Source: Paenibacillus sp. MSJ-34
GTDB taxonomy: Bacteria; Bacillota; Bacilli; Paenibacillales; Paenibacillaceae
Direction of reading: 5' to 3'
Assembly (NCBI RefSeq): GCF_018918005.1
Contig: NZ_JAHLPR010000042.1
Location: 1 to 64,000 of the forward strand
DNA length: 64,000 bases
In this document: positions 1 through 8,500 of the stretch, in pieces
Numbering within the stretch: the first letter of the stretch is position 1
Layout of the letters: each line of letters opens with the position of its first letter
Made by a program: the position numbers and the translations under genes
Notes under the pieces: model-generated
Databases searched by the model: none
The model's input: the letters and a program-made list of their open reading frames with translations, nothing else
What the model was told of the DNA's origin: nothing

Positions 1-74
1 TAAAATGGTGGTGTGGTAACTTTCATTTTACAGGAAAAGACGTTTTTTTTGTGTACATTTTTAACATTCAACAA

Positions 75-122
75 AAACGGGGCGTCCAGCAGTTTTCACT
101 GACTTTATGGACAGCCCCGTTT
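75..122 (-). terminator. Terminator of the aldo/keto reductase gene
   Basis: Inverted repeat AAACGGGGC (75-83) with GCCCCGTTT (114-122), extended by TCCA/TGGA inside. Read on the minus strand the stem is followed by a T-rich run. It lies just after the stop codon at 137. Confidence 0.8.
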
Positions 123-136
123 CGTGTTGCGGCCGA

Positions 137-1114
137 TTATTGCGGCAGCCGATATATTGCGAAAGGTTCTCTGTATACGAACGGTTGGCTGAGACGGTCC
201 AATTCCTCCATCTCTTCCGGTTCGAGCCGAACGGACACGCTTTCGAGGTTGGCTTCGAGCTGCTCCCAGCGCGTAGCTCCGACAATCACCGTCGAGACGG
301 CAGGTTTATGCATCAGCCAGCTTAACGAGAGCGCGCCGGGCGAGACGCCCTTTGCTTCCGCCATACGAACGACTTCCTTACCCAGCCTGAGCCTTTCATC
401 GTCGAGAAAGCGGCCGAAATCCGGATTTTTATCCGCCCGCGAACCGGCAGGAATATCGTCCCGCGACGTATATTTGCCGGTTAGAATGCCACCTGCCAAC
501 GGAAAATAAGGAATAATTCCGACGCCTTGGTCGAGACATAAAGGCACGAGCTCCGGTTCCGGCGTACGGTCGGCGAGCGAATAGCTGACCTGGATCGATA
601 CGTATCGATTGAGCCCCTTCAATTCGCTGATGCCGAGCGCCTTCATCAATTCCCAGGCAAAATAATTGGACGCCCCGATATAGCGCACTTTGCCGGCGCG
701 AACCATATCGTCCAACGCTCTTAGCGTTTCCTCGAACGGCGTGTGCGGATCCAACGTATGTATTTGGTACAGGTCGACATAATCCGTTTTGAGACGTTTC
801 AAGCTGTTGTCGAGCTCCTGCTGCAAATGGTAGCGCGACGATCCTCTTTCGTTCGGGCCGCTGCCGCGCACCAATCCCGCTTTCGTAGCCAATACAACGT
901 CATGGCGCCGCCCCTCCAAAGCGAGGCCAATAATGCGTTCCGATTCCGATCCGGAATAAATGTTGGCGGTATCGATGAAATTCATGCCGTGATCCAATGC
1001 TTGCCGCACAATGCGAATCGATGTTTCTTCGTCGGCCCGCGATCCGAATGCATTCGTGCCGAGCCCTAATGCGGATACTTTCAATCCGCTGTTTCCTAAA
1101 CGCCGATATTCCAT
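137..1114 (-). CDS. Aldo/keto reductase
   Basis: NADPH-dependent aldo/keto reductase of the TIM-barrel family, probably cytosolic; 325 aa from the chosen start. The N-terminus MEYRRLGNSGLKVS is typical of the YhdN/IolS-like group. The catalytic Asp and Tyr fall in FIDTANIYSGSE, the barrel Lys in VVLATKAG, and the C-terminal NADP region contains STVIVGATRWEQLEANL. An upstream in-frame ATG at 1135 exists, but the start at 1114 has a GGAAGGG about 12 nt ahead and matches the family N-terminus. It is divergent from the FrnE gene. The substrate cannot be read from sequence. Confidence 0.9.
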   Translation of the reverse strand: MEYRRLGNSGLKVSALGLGTNAFGSRADEETSIRIVRQALDHGMNFIDTANIYSGSESERIIGLALEGRRHDVVLATKAGLVRGSGPNERGSSRYHLQQELDNSLKRLKTDYVDLYQIHTLDPHTPFEETLRALDDMVRAGKVRYIGASNYFAWELMKALGISELKGLNRYVSIQVSYSLADRTPEPELVPLCLDQGVGIIPYFPLAGGILTGKYTSRDDIPAGSRADKNPDFGRFLDDERLRLGKEVVRMAEAKGVSPGALSLSWLMHKPAVSTVIVGATRWEQLEANLESVSVRLEPEEMEELDRLSQPFVYREPFAIYRLPQ

Positions 1115-1235
1115 ATCGCAGCTCATCCCTTCCATTCATATTGTCGATTTTGACACGCATGGGTTGTGAAATAAGTCGTTTTTCTATAATCTTATATTAA
1201 TATCGCATGAAATTCCAATGGAGGTGCAATGCGCA

Positions 1236-1949
1236 ATGAAAGTGGAGATTTGGTCGGACTATATGTGTCCGTTCTGCTATATCGGCAAGCGCCGGTTCGA
1301 GGCCGCGCTGGACAAATTCGCCAACAAGGATGAAATCGAAGTCATCCAACGCAGCTTCGAGCTTGATCCGAATGCAAAGCGGGACGTCGATTTCGATGTG
1401 CACGACATGCTCGCGTCGAAATACGGCATGACCCGCGACAAAGCGAAGGAGATGAACGACAACCTGACGCAACAGGCGCAGGCGGTCGGCTTAACGTACC
1501 ATTTCGATACGATGGTTCTGACGAATATGTTCGATGCGCACCGGTTGACCCAGTTCGCCGCGAAGTACGGCAAAATGAATGAAATGGCGGAGCGGCTGTT
1601 CCACGCTTACTTCACCGAGTCCAAACATCTCGGCGATCATGAAACGTTGGCCGCTTTGGCGGAGGAAGTCGGCCTGGATCGCATGGAAGCGGCGAATATG
1701 CTGGCGGGAAGCGACTATTCGCAGGAAGTGCGGGCCGACGAACAGGAGGCGAGCGCCTTGGGCATCCGCGGTGTGCCGTTCTTCGTCATCAACCGCAAAT
1801 ATGCGGTCTCCGGCGCGCAACCGAGCGAAGTATTCCTCGAAGCGCTGCAGAAAGCGTGGGACGAGAGCAGACCATTCACCGTCGTTAACGAATCAGCGGA
1901 TCAGGCCGGATGTACGGACGGCGTGTGCACCCCCGAACAGAAGAAGTGA
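1236..1949 (+). CDS. DsbA-family thiol oxidoreductase, FrnE type
   Basis: Thioredoxin-fold oxidoreductase of the DsbA/FrnE family, 237 aa, with no signal peptide, so cytosolic. The active-site CXXC is CPFC in the N-terminal segment (WSDYMCPFCYIGKRRFE). The cis-Pro loop is GIRGVPFFVINRKY. The extreme C-terminus carries a second pair, CTDGVC, i.e. a CX4C motif like the extra pair described in Deinococcus FrnE. The start at 1236 (MKVEIWSD) is chosen because GGAGGTG lies 10 nt ahead; the ATG at 1218 overlaps that ribosome-binding site. Role inferred: disulfide exchange or isomerisation in stress defence. Confidence 0.9.
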   Translation: MKVEIWSDYMCPFCYIGKRRFEAALDKFANKDEIEVIQRSFELDPNAKRDVDFDVHDMLASKYGMTRDKAKEMNDNLTQQAQAVGLTYHFDTMVLTNMFDAHRLTQFAAKYGKMNEMAERLFHAYFTESKHLGDHETLAALAEEVGLDRMEAANMLAGSDYSQEVRADEQEASALGIRGVPFFVINRKYAVSGAQPSEVFLEALQKAWDESRPFTVVNESADQAGCTDGVCTPEQKK

Positions 1950-2000
1950 GTTGAACCCTCTCCCGATCCGATCCGAACCGAACGAAATAGTGAAAAGATG

Positions 2001-2030
2001 CAGGCTGCCAAATCGGCAGCCTGTTCTCAT
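2001..2030 (+). terminator. Terminator after the FrnE-like gene
   Basis: Perfect 9-bp stem CAGGCTGCC (2001-2009) and GGCAGCCTG (2015-2023) with a 5-nt loop, followed by TTCTCATTT. It sits about 50 nt after the stop codon. Confidence 0.8.
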
Positions 2031-2150
2031 TTGGCCGCATTCCATCCCCTGACTTGTCAATTATCGTTTACAATCCTATCAATTTGAACTATCCTAACAA
2101 TAACAACCGTGTCTGGAAACAGAGGAAAAAAAATTATTTGGAGGTAAAAA

Positions 2151-3209
2151 ATGAGGAAGTTTAAGGTAGTCATTCTCGCAATCATTGCGAGCATGGTGCT
2201 GGCAATTCCCCAGGCCTTTGCTCAGACGCCGGAAGAAACGGCAAAACAAAACGCAAGACTTGCAGAAAAGAACGGGAACATGTCCCAATTCGGACATGTA
2301 ACGGCCAATGACAAATACGAATTCTACGTGGCCAATAACGCCGACTATACCAAAGATCATCTCTATAGGTATGACCCTAAAACGAAAGAAAACAAGAAAA
2401 TTTTCACTACTAAGAAAATGTGGAATATTGAGGCGGTCGGCGACTGGATTTATTACTTGGGCGATGCGGGACTCGACTATAGGGACGAAAACCACGGCGT
2501 GGCGTTCTCTCTGTACAAAGTGAAAACGGACGGAACAAAGAACGCCCGGGTTACGAATATCCAACTGTTGACAACCCATATGCTCATCGACGACGGATGG
2601 ATCTATTTCGAATATTTCGGCAAAAAAGGTTTGTACAAGATGAAGTTGGACGGAACCGGATTGACGAAAATAGCGGAAGGGGTTAACGACCTTTACACCG
2701 CCAATGTGAATAAATGGGGAGACACCATCGTCTATGACAGCCATCGAACGATGTACTACGTTTCCGAACAAACGAAAGATTGGCAAAAGATCGATTTTCA
2801 AGGGAGCGACTTCATCGCTTATAACAACATCGTGTATATCAACCATTATGGAAGAGGCTTCGGCAAACTTTCCTTGGAAGACGGCAGCTATGAAAAAGAG
2901 TTTATTGACATTCCGAAAGACGAATACGGATGGGCCCCGCTCGTGACAGCCTTTCATATCAAAAACGGTTATATCTATTACGGTCTGAGACACACCAATA
3001 AAATCGTACGGGTCAAAACCGACGGAACGGCACGCGAAGATTTTCTTGCCTTGCCGAAAGGATCGGCCGCCTATGAGATCTACTTTCTAGGCAATGTCAT
3101 GTACTATAATGTCAAATATGACGAACCTAACAAATCGGAAATTTATCGTCTAAGTATGGAAAAAGGGGCCAAGCCGGTTAAAATGTATTCCATCGCACAT
3201 CACGGTTGA
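2151..3209 (+). CDS. Secreted DUF5050-type protein
   Basis: 352 aa. A signal peptide is clear: MRKF, then a hydrophobic stretch ending IPQAFA before QTPEE. The mature part is built of repeated WIYY/YIYY-type strands (GDWIYYLGD, DGWIYFEYFG, NGYIYYGLRH) with KTDGT/KLDGT turns. This is the beta-propeller-like pattern of DUF5050 and related KWG proteins common in Paenibacillaceae and Clostridia. Function is unknown; it is likely exported and cell-surface or extracellular. A GGAGGT ribosome-binding site stands 6 nt before the ATG. It is transcribed alone and followed by a hairpin at 3226-3265. Confidence 0.75.
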   Translation: MRKFKVVILAIIASMVLAIPQAFAQTPEETAKQNARLAEKNGNMSQFGHVTANDKYEFYVANNADYTKDHLYRYDPKTKENKKIFTTKKMWNIEAVGDWIYYLGDAGLDYRDENHGVAFSLYKVKTDGTKNARVTNIQLLTTHMLIDDGWIYFEYFGKKGLYKMKLDGTGLTKIAEGVNDLYTANVNKWGDTIVYDSHRTMYYVSEQTKDWQKIDFQGSDFIAYNNIVYINHYGRGFGKLSLEDGSYEKEFIDIPKDEYGWAPLVTAFHIKNGYIYYGLRHTNKIVRVKTDGTAREDFLALPKGSAAYEIYFLGNVMYYNVKYDEPNKSEIYRLSMEKGAKPVKMYSIAHHG

Positions 3210-3225
3210 CCTCTTTCCAAACGGC

Positions 3226-3265
3226 AAGCGCCTCTTATCGCAATGTCATGCGAAGAGAGGCGCTT
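3226..3265. terminator. Hairpin between convergent genes, probable terminator
   Basis: AAGCGCCTCT (3226-3235) pairs with AGAGGCGCTT (3256-3265); the loop can pair further (CGCA/TGCG). A short T-rich run follows on the plus strand only. It separates the DUF5050 gene from the repeat element A1 and the convergent MFS gene. Confidence 0.6.
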
Positions 3266-3287
3266 TGGCTTGTTCAGGGAACGTGGA

Positions 3288-3475
3288 AAGTTGTACAAAA
3301 TACAACATTCCAGCCCCTTTCCATACACTTGCTAAGCCTATGCTGCAATAAATACAACATACTGGGGGCAGATCAAGGGAATATAGCCGTTTATTTGCGA
3401 TTATGCTGCATTTCGTACAACATGATGGCCCGTTCTGCCCATCCATCCTTGTGGATGTTGTATTTCATACAACAT
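3288..3475. repeat. Four-unit phased palindrome element A1
   Basis: Four 21-bp units of consensus ATGYTGYA-N5-TACAACAT start at 3288, 3340, 3403 and 3455 (spacings 52, 63, 52). Unit 4 is a perfect 8-bp-arm palindrome; units 1-3 have one or two arm mismatches. The spacers are unique sequence of 31, 42 and 31 bp. The same family with identical spacings recurs at 19587 and 53864. It lies 29 bp after the stop of the minus-strand MFS gene. Short open frames across it are chance translations of the palindromes. Confidence 0.85.
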
Positions 3476-3503
3476 GAGCAAGCTCCGTGCATGACCTGGC
3501 GTC

Positions 3504-4691
3504 TCATCCTGCCACCGACCTGCCCCGCTTCATGCGCTCGCCATAGATCGCCTTCCCCATCAGCGCGATCGAAAGTACGAGCAGCAGTGCCGGAATCCAG
3601 AAAATTTGCGGCGTAATTCCTTCGATCAGCAAAGGCAGGAAATACCCGATCAGCGAAGCGGTCTGCGATATGAACACATACAGGCTCGCGCCGAAACCCG
3701 TCCGATGGATGAACATGCGCTGCACATAGCCCATCCCGACGCCGTACAGCACCGATACGAAAAAGGAATACATCGGCTGTACGATGAAAAAAACCGCGAG
3801 CGAATCGCTAGCCGTATAAGCAATATAGGTGGCCAAGGCGAACAGGCTGCCGAGCAAAATGACGGGCTTGCTGCCGTATTTCGCCGCCCAGTAGCCGGCC
3901 ATCGTCATAAAGAATAGCTCAAACACCGCCTGGGTGCTCCAAATATAAGACATCAATTCGGGATTGCCGAACCGCACGTTGACGACAAGCGGCAAATATA
4001 AACCGCGAATCGCATCGGCGCAGGACAGTAATAGAATCGCAAACAGCATGATCAGCGAAAAGGGCTCGCCGCCCGCCGTCCGTCCGGCCGAGGAATCGAC
4101 CGTAATTTCCCGGTAAAACAACAATAGCGCGAACAATGCCGCATACCCGGCCAAATTGCCCCACAACACGCCCTGAAACGTGGCGATCAGGAACAGGTTC
4201 GCACCCAGCAGCAATCCGGTGAAAAAGCCGACGCTGTACGTGGCGCGAAGCCAAATTTGCGAAATTTCGACGACATCCGGAGCGTATTTCGTAAAGTGGT
4301 TGCGCGCCATCGCGAACAACTGTCCCATAATCATGCCGGACGGCGCCGTTGCAAGACACATTCCGATTAACGCAGGCATGTAGCCGGAGGCGCCCATATA
4401 GACGACGATTCCGATCATGCACAGCACGGCCGCAACGAGCGGGATCGTCTTTTTCCGCTTCATCCGGTCGCTTACCGCCCCTACCGTAATCGTCAGAACC
4501 ATATTCAGAAACAACGATATGGCGAAAATGGAGGCGATCTCCACTTTGTCGAGGCCTACCGAATCTTGCAAATAAATCGCGTTCATCGGCGCGAGAATTC
4601 CGGTTCCCACCCCGTAACATAGCAGGATCAGGACGAGAACCCAAGCCCCTTTAATTTGTAAAAACGCCTTCAAATCTTGCCATATGCGCAT
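3504..4691 (-). CDS. MFS transporter, sugar efflux (SET) type
   Basis: 395 aa, twelve predicted membrane segments. The stretch GQLFAMARNHF in mid-protein followed by WLRATYSVGF resembles the signature of the sugar efflux transporter family (SetA/SotB relatives), and SDRMKRKK is the MFS loop 2-3 motif. It probably exports sugars or glycosides by proton exchange at the plasma membrane. Ribosome-binding site AAAGGAG is 8 nt before the ATG. It is divergent from the EamA gene and followed by repeat element A1. The substrate is not predictable, and another drug/sugar MFS role is possible. Confidence 0.75.
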   Translation of the reverse strand: MRIWQDLKAFLQIKGAWVLVLILLCYGVGTGILAPMNAIYLQDSVGLDKVEIASIFAISLFLNMVLTITVGAVSDRMKRKKTIPLVAAVLCMIGIVVYMGASGYMPALIGMCLATAPSGMIMGQLFAMARNHFTKYAPDVVEISQIWLRATYSVGFFTGLLLGANLFLIATFQGVLWGNLAGYAALFALLLFYREITVDSSAGRTAGGEPFSLIMLFAILLLSCADAIRGLYLPLVVNVRFGNPELMSYIWSTQAVFELFFMTMAGYWAAKYGSKPVILLGSLFALATYIAYTASDSLAVFFIVQPMYSFFVSVLYGVGMGYVQRMFIHRTGFGASLYVFISQTASLIGYFLPLLIEGITPQIFWIPALLLVLSIALMGKAIYGERMKRGRSVAG

Positions 4692-4885
4692 GATCGAGGC
4701 TCCTTTCCCGGATGGAAGTACCTTGCGAGGAACGTCATGTGTATTATTTTACCATCTCTTGCGCAAACGGCAATCCCGTCTATTAAACTTGCTTATCTTC
4801 CGCTCAAATCCCGAATTTCATTGCCGGAATCGGGTTTCCCATCTATAATAGGGCTAACATCGGGAAAAGGAGACATCAGACAGAA

Positions 4886-5740
4886 TTGTGGTTGTTGCTG
4901 GCTTTTTTATCCGCGGTCGCTTTCGGGCTGCGAGGCATTATGTATCAAAGGACCTCGAAGAAACCTTTGGATCGCAATTTAATGTTATTCGGCGTATATG
5001 TAACGGGAGTCGTCGTTTCCGTCGCCGCGATTATGATCGTCCGTCCGGAATGGTCTTACGCTAACCTCATCGGCATCGCGATGGGCGTTCTTTCTTATAT
5101 CGCCAACGCGTCGATGTACAAAGGCTATGCCGAGGGCAAGGCGTCGCTTGTTGCCATTCTTACCGCTTTATCGCCTTTGATCGTCGTGTCCGGCGCTTAT
5201 TTTATGTTTGCGGAGAAATTGTCGCTTCCGCAAAGCGCCGCGTTTTTCGTCATATTGGCCGGGATCGTCATGATCCGCTACTCGAACGACTTGTCTTTGA
5301 AAAATTTGCAGGGCGTGCAGTGGGCGCTTATGGCCACCGTCATGTTCGGCTTCAACGATCTATTCAGCAAATTAGCCGTTTATTTGCAGGGAGAAGTGTT
5401 CCCGACTTTATTTTACATGTTCATTGTAGGCTCCCTGTTGTTTCTGCTTACATGGCTGCGGGAACGCCGGGCCGGCATATTCCTTGGGGAGCGGTGGTCG
5501 ATCCGAAAAACGGTCGGCTGGGGCATGCTCGTCGGGATCACCAATATTTCAGGGATGGTGCTGCTGCTGTACGCCTTCGCCTCGGGAGTCACCGGGTTAG
5601 TATCGGCGGCCAGCGCGACGAATGTGCTCATTATTATTTTTTACGCGCGGATTTTCCTGAAGGAAAAATTCAAGCCGATGGAAATCGCCGGCATTGCCTG
5701 CGCTTTCATCGGCATCATGTTGCTGCGGCTATTCGCTTGA
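4886..5740 (+). CDS. EamA (DMT) family transporter
   Basis: 284 aa with ten hydrophobic segments arranged as two EamA repeats (about residues 1-135 and 145-284). Family hallmarks include the half-repeat ending GIVMIRYSN and the C-terminal FLKEKFKPMEIAGIACAFIG. It belongs to the drug/metabolite transporter superfamily; the cargo is unknown. The start is a TTG with AGGAG 12-13 nt upstream; no ATG in frame is better placed. Its 3' end overlaps that of the convergent nagA gene by 12 bp. Confidence 0.85.
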   Translation: MWLLLAFLSAVAFGLRGIMYQRTSKKPLDRNLMLFGVYVTGVVVSVAAIMIVRPEWSYANLIGIAMGVLSYIANASMYKGYAEGKASLVAILTALSPLIVVSGAYFMFAEKLSLPQSAAFFVILAGIVMIRYSNDLSLKNLQGVQWALMATVMFGFNDLFSKLAVYLQGEVFPTLFYMFIVGSLLFLLTWLRERRAGIFLGERWSIRKTVGWGMLVGITNISGMVLLLYAFASGVTGLVSAASATNVLIIIFYARIFLKEKFKPMEIAGIACAFIGIMLLRLFA

Positions 5741-6901
5741 TTCCGCAGCTTGATATACCTTAATCCCTCTAACGAACGTTTCCCGGAGTCGAATCGAACC
5801 GCCTTCCCGCTCAAACAGAACGAAGTCCGCCTCCGCCCCTTGGACAAGACCCTCGCTGTCGGCGGCATGCAGCAACGTCTTGGGGCGAACGGACGCCATA
5901 TCCCATACATCCGGGAAAGGGATGACCTCCATCCCGGCCACATGCTCGACGCCCTTGAGCAGCATCTGCGCCGATCCCGCCAGCAGTTCGGGACGGTCTG
6001 CCAAATGCAGCCTGCCCGCGGGCGTCAGCACGACATCCCCGCCGATATGCAAACGATAGGGTCCGGCAGGCATGCCGGCCAATTGAACGGCATCGCTCAC
6101 CAGAATCGCTTGATCGCCCTTCACTCTCATGATAACTTTCATGACCGAATCGGGAAGGTGAAAGCCGTCCCCGATCATGCAGGCCCATAGACGGTCTTGG
6201 GCCAACTGCTCCCATATATAATTCGGATGCCGGGGAAGCGTCAGATGCGCGCCGTTGCCCAGATGGGTCGACATCCGCGCGCCGGCGCCGACGGCTGCCC
6301 GGATTTGCTCGTCCGATGCGGCGGTATGTCCGATCGAGACGATGACTCCGCTATCCGCGCATTTCCGGATAAACTCGGTCGCATTCGGCCACTCCGGCGA
6401 CATTGTGACGATCTTGATTTTGCCGTCGGCCGCCTCCTGCCAGCGCTGGAACAGATTCCAGTCGGGCGGGCGCACGAATTCCCTGTTATGCGCGCCGCGC
6501 GGACCGTCTTCGGGCGAGATGAACGGGCCCTCCAGATGAATGCCGGCAACGGCGCGATTCGTATCATCGTCCGCGCGGCAAGCCCGGGCAATCGCGCTCA
6601 CCGCTTCTTCGATCGCCTCGCCCCGATTCGTTATGACGGTAGGCAGATACGAAGTGACTCCCTCTTCCCATAACGCGTGCGTAATACGCCGGGGCATCCC
6701 GTCCTCAATCGGCAGCGTGTTGAAATCCATCCCGCGATATCCGTTCACTTGCAAATCGACGAGTCCCGGCGCAATCCACGGCAACCGATCGTCCGATTCG
6801 TCCACATACTCCATTCTCCCGATCTTCCCGCTCTGAATCAGGATGCTGACCGGCCTGCCGGTTCGATAGTGGATCGCTCTAATACGACTATGTTCCATCA
6901 T
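5729..6901 (-). CDS. nagA: N-acetylglucosamine-6-phosphate deacetylase
   Basis: Amidohydrolase that removes acetate from GlcNAc-6-phosphate. About 390 aa, normal for the family. Motifs: LVDLQVNGYRGMDFN after the first strand, the metal-binding Glu in GIHLEGPFISPEDG, His residues in VSIGHTAA and MSTHLGNGAH, and the catalytic Asp in LVSDAVQLAG. The start at 6901 has GGAGCGG 8 nt before it; in-frame ATGs also exist at 6916 and 6898. It is the last gene of the amino-sugar operon and overlaps the end of nagB. The usual THLFNAM is replaced by THLGNGA, so this is a divergent subgroup. Confidence 0.85.
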   Translation of the reverse strand: MMEHSRIRAIHYRTGRPVSILIQSGKIGRMEYVDESDDRLPWIAPGLVDLQVNGYRGMDFNTLPIEDGMPRRITHALWEEGVTSYLPTVITNRGEAIEEAVSAIARACRADDDTNRAVAGIHLEGPFISPEDGPRGAHNREFVRPPDWNLFQRWQEAADGKIKIVTMSPEWPNATEFIRKCADSGVIVSIGHTAASDEQIRAAVGAGARMSTHLGNGAHLTLPRHPNYIWEQLAQDRLWACMIGDGFHLPDSVMKVIMRVKGDQAILVSDAVQLAGMPAGPYRLHIGGDVVLTPAGRLHLADRPELLAGSAQMLLKGVEHVAGMEVIPFPDVWDMASVRPKTLLHAADSEGLVQGAEADFVLFEREGGSIRLRETFVRGIKVYQAAESSE

Positions 6902-7679
6902 TCGATTCCGCTCCATACGCTTCCCTATCGACGAACAAAGTGCATTCGGGATGCGTCCTCAATATCGACGCGGGGCAATCCGTGCTGATCGGTCCGCGCA
7001 AAGCTCGTTCCACCGCCTGGCGTTTGGTTCGCCCCGGCACGATGCAAAATAAACGCTTGCCTGCAAATAACGCCGGAATCGTCAACGTAAGCGCGCGCGC
7101 CGGAACCTCGGCGAGATGGGCAAAGCATCCGTCATTCACCTGCTGCTGGCGGCACACTTCATCGAGTTCCACCGGCTTCATCCAGACCGGGTCGTTAAAA
7201 TCGGCGATCGGAGGATCGTTGAAGGCGAGATGACCGTTCTCCCCGATCCCCAAACAAACGATATCGATCGGCTCTTCCCGGAGCAGGGCGGCATAACGCC
7301 GGCATTCTTCTTCGCTCGGGCCGGATCCGTCGATGAGATGCATGCCGCCCGGCTTCACGCGTCGGAATAGCCGGTCGTATAGATACGTGCTGAACTTTTG
7401 CGGCGCATCGGCAGGCAGCCCGATATATTCATCCATATGAAAGACGGTCACAAGCGACCAATCGATGCCTTCGGCCTGCGCGAGCTCATCGATAAACTCG
7501 TTTTGCGACGGCGCGGAGGCGAAAATGATCCGTACCCGGCCCTGCCGCGCAATCAATTCCTTCATCGTTTGCGCGACTTTCTCCGCCGCCGACGCTCCCA
7601 TCTCTTGTCTCGTCCGGTACACCTGAATCTCCAGTTGGCCCGCCTTTTCCTCATACAGCGGCATCGTCTCTTTTGTCAT
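6888..7679 (-). CDS. nagB: Glucosamine-6-phosphate deaminase-like protein (NagB family)
   Basis: 263 aa sugar-phosphate isomerase/deaminase that would convert GlcN-6-P to Fru-6-P and ammonia. The catalytic-region motifs MDEYIGLP and LGIGENGHLAFNDPP are present. Canonical enzymes usually read FNEP where this one reads FNDPP, and the protein continues ELDEVCRQQQVNDGCF, which I recall from a distinct NagB-like subgroup. The ribosome-binding site GGAGGGAG is 6 nt before the ATG. It lies between the SIS gene and nagA in the same operon, which supports amino-sugar phosphate processing. The exact substrate is uncertain. Confidence 0.8.
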   Translation of the reverse strand: MTKETMPLYEEKAGQLEIQVYRTRQEMGASAAEKVAQTMKELIARQGRVRIIFASAPSQNEFIDELAQAEGIDWSLVTVFHMDEYIGLPADAPQKFSTYLYDRLFRRVKPGGMHLIDGSGPSEEECRRYAALLREEPIDIVCLGIGENGHLAFNDPPIADFNDPVWMKPVELDEVCRQQQVNDGCFAHLAEVPARALTLTIPALFAGKRLFCIVPGRTKRQAVERALRGPISTDCPASILRTHPECTLFVDREAYGAESNDGT

Positions 7680-7725
7680 TTCGTTCTCCCTCCGAGTTCG
7701 TTGCTATTCAGTCCTATCAATCGGG

Positions 7726-8484
7726 TTATAATTTTTTGATCCGATCTTTGAATTTGCTTATAAACCTTGCGTTCGATTCGTCTCCGCCCGTCGCATTGCC
7801 GCTCATCCAGATCGGCGGATGCATGCCTTCGGCGGCCAGCAAGCCGATCGTTTCCGCTACGAGGGAATTAAGCAGATAAGCGTTGGCAAAGGTCGATATC
7901 GCCGCAACCCGCTGCTCCAAATCCCCGACTTGGAGAATAGCGTCTCCCACAGGCACTTTACTGTCCAGCACGACATCCACGAGGTCATGCAAATTATGCT
8001 TGGACGGATGGCGGGCGACATGATCCTCCGGCGTTTCCGTCGCGTGGCGCACCGAGGTGACGCCGATCGTGCGGACGCCTCTTTTCTTCGCTTCGAGCGC
8101 CGCGTCGATCGTAGCGGAATTGATGCCGTAAGCGTTAATAATGATCAGCAAGTCTCCTTCCCGAAGCCCGTAATCCTCGATCACGATGCTGCCGTGTCCC
8201 GGCAGGCGCTCTGTCGCCATCGAACGCAATGCCCCGTTGCTAAGCAAGGTGCCCTCGTCGAGAATGGCGCTAATATGCATCAGCCCTCCCGCGCGGAAGA
8301 AAATCTCCTGCGAAGCGAGGTTGGAATGTCCGCCGGGGCCGAACGCATACACAATTTTATCCTGTTTGATCCGGTCCGCCACCATCCGGGCAGCCTTGCC
8401 GATCGCTTCCTGCTCTTCGTCGTGGAGCAGCCGGATATGTTCGGTCACTTTCTCCAAATATTGCGTCATAAGTTTTCCGGTCAT
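7726..8484 (-). CDS. SIS-domain sugar isomerase-like protein (UPF0309 type)
   Basis: 252 aa with a single SIS (sugar isomerase) fold. The phosphosugar-binding region shows FGPGGHSNLASQEIF and later IIINAYGINSATIDAALEAKKRG, typical of phosphosugar-binding loops. The family is found next to amino-sugar genes, and the position between the ceramidase-like gene and nagB supports a role in binding or isomerising an amino-sugar phosphate or its ether. GGGAGGAAG precedes the ATG by 5-6 nt. The reaction is not established for this family member; the call rests on fold and context. Confidence 0.8.
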   Translation of the reverse strand: MTGKLMTQYLEKVTEHIRLLHDEEQEAIGKAARMVADRIKQDKIVYAFGPGGHSNLASQEIFFRAGGLMHISAILDEGTLLSNGALRSMATERLPGHGSIVIEDYGLREGDLLIIINAYGINSATIDAALEAKKRGVRTIGVTSVRHATETPEDHVARHPSKHNLHDLVDVVLDSKVPVGDAILQVGDLEQRVAAISTFANAYLLNSLVAETIGLLAAEGMHPPIWMSGNATGGDESNARFISKFKDRIKKL

Positions 8485-8500
8485 TGCTTCTTCCTCCCGT

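Noticed and set aside
2094-2993. Minus-strand 299-codon open frame
   Set aside because: Antisense to the secreted DUF5050 gene, which has a good ribosome-binding site and signal peptide.
3288-3475. CRISPR array reading of the regularly spaced 21-bp repeats (also at 19587 and 53864)
   Set aside because: Only four units, each a palindrome with mismatches; two different spacings in a fixed symmetric order; no leader, no cas genes, and the same geometry with other unit sequences elsewhere.
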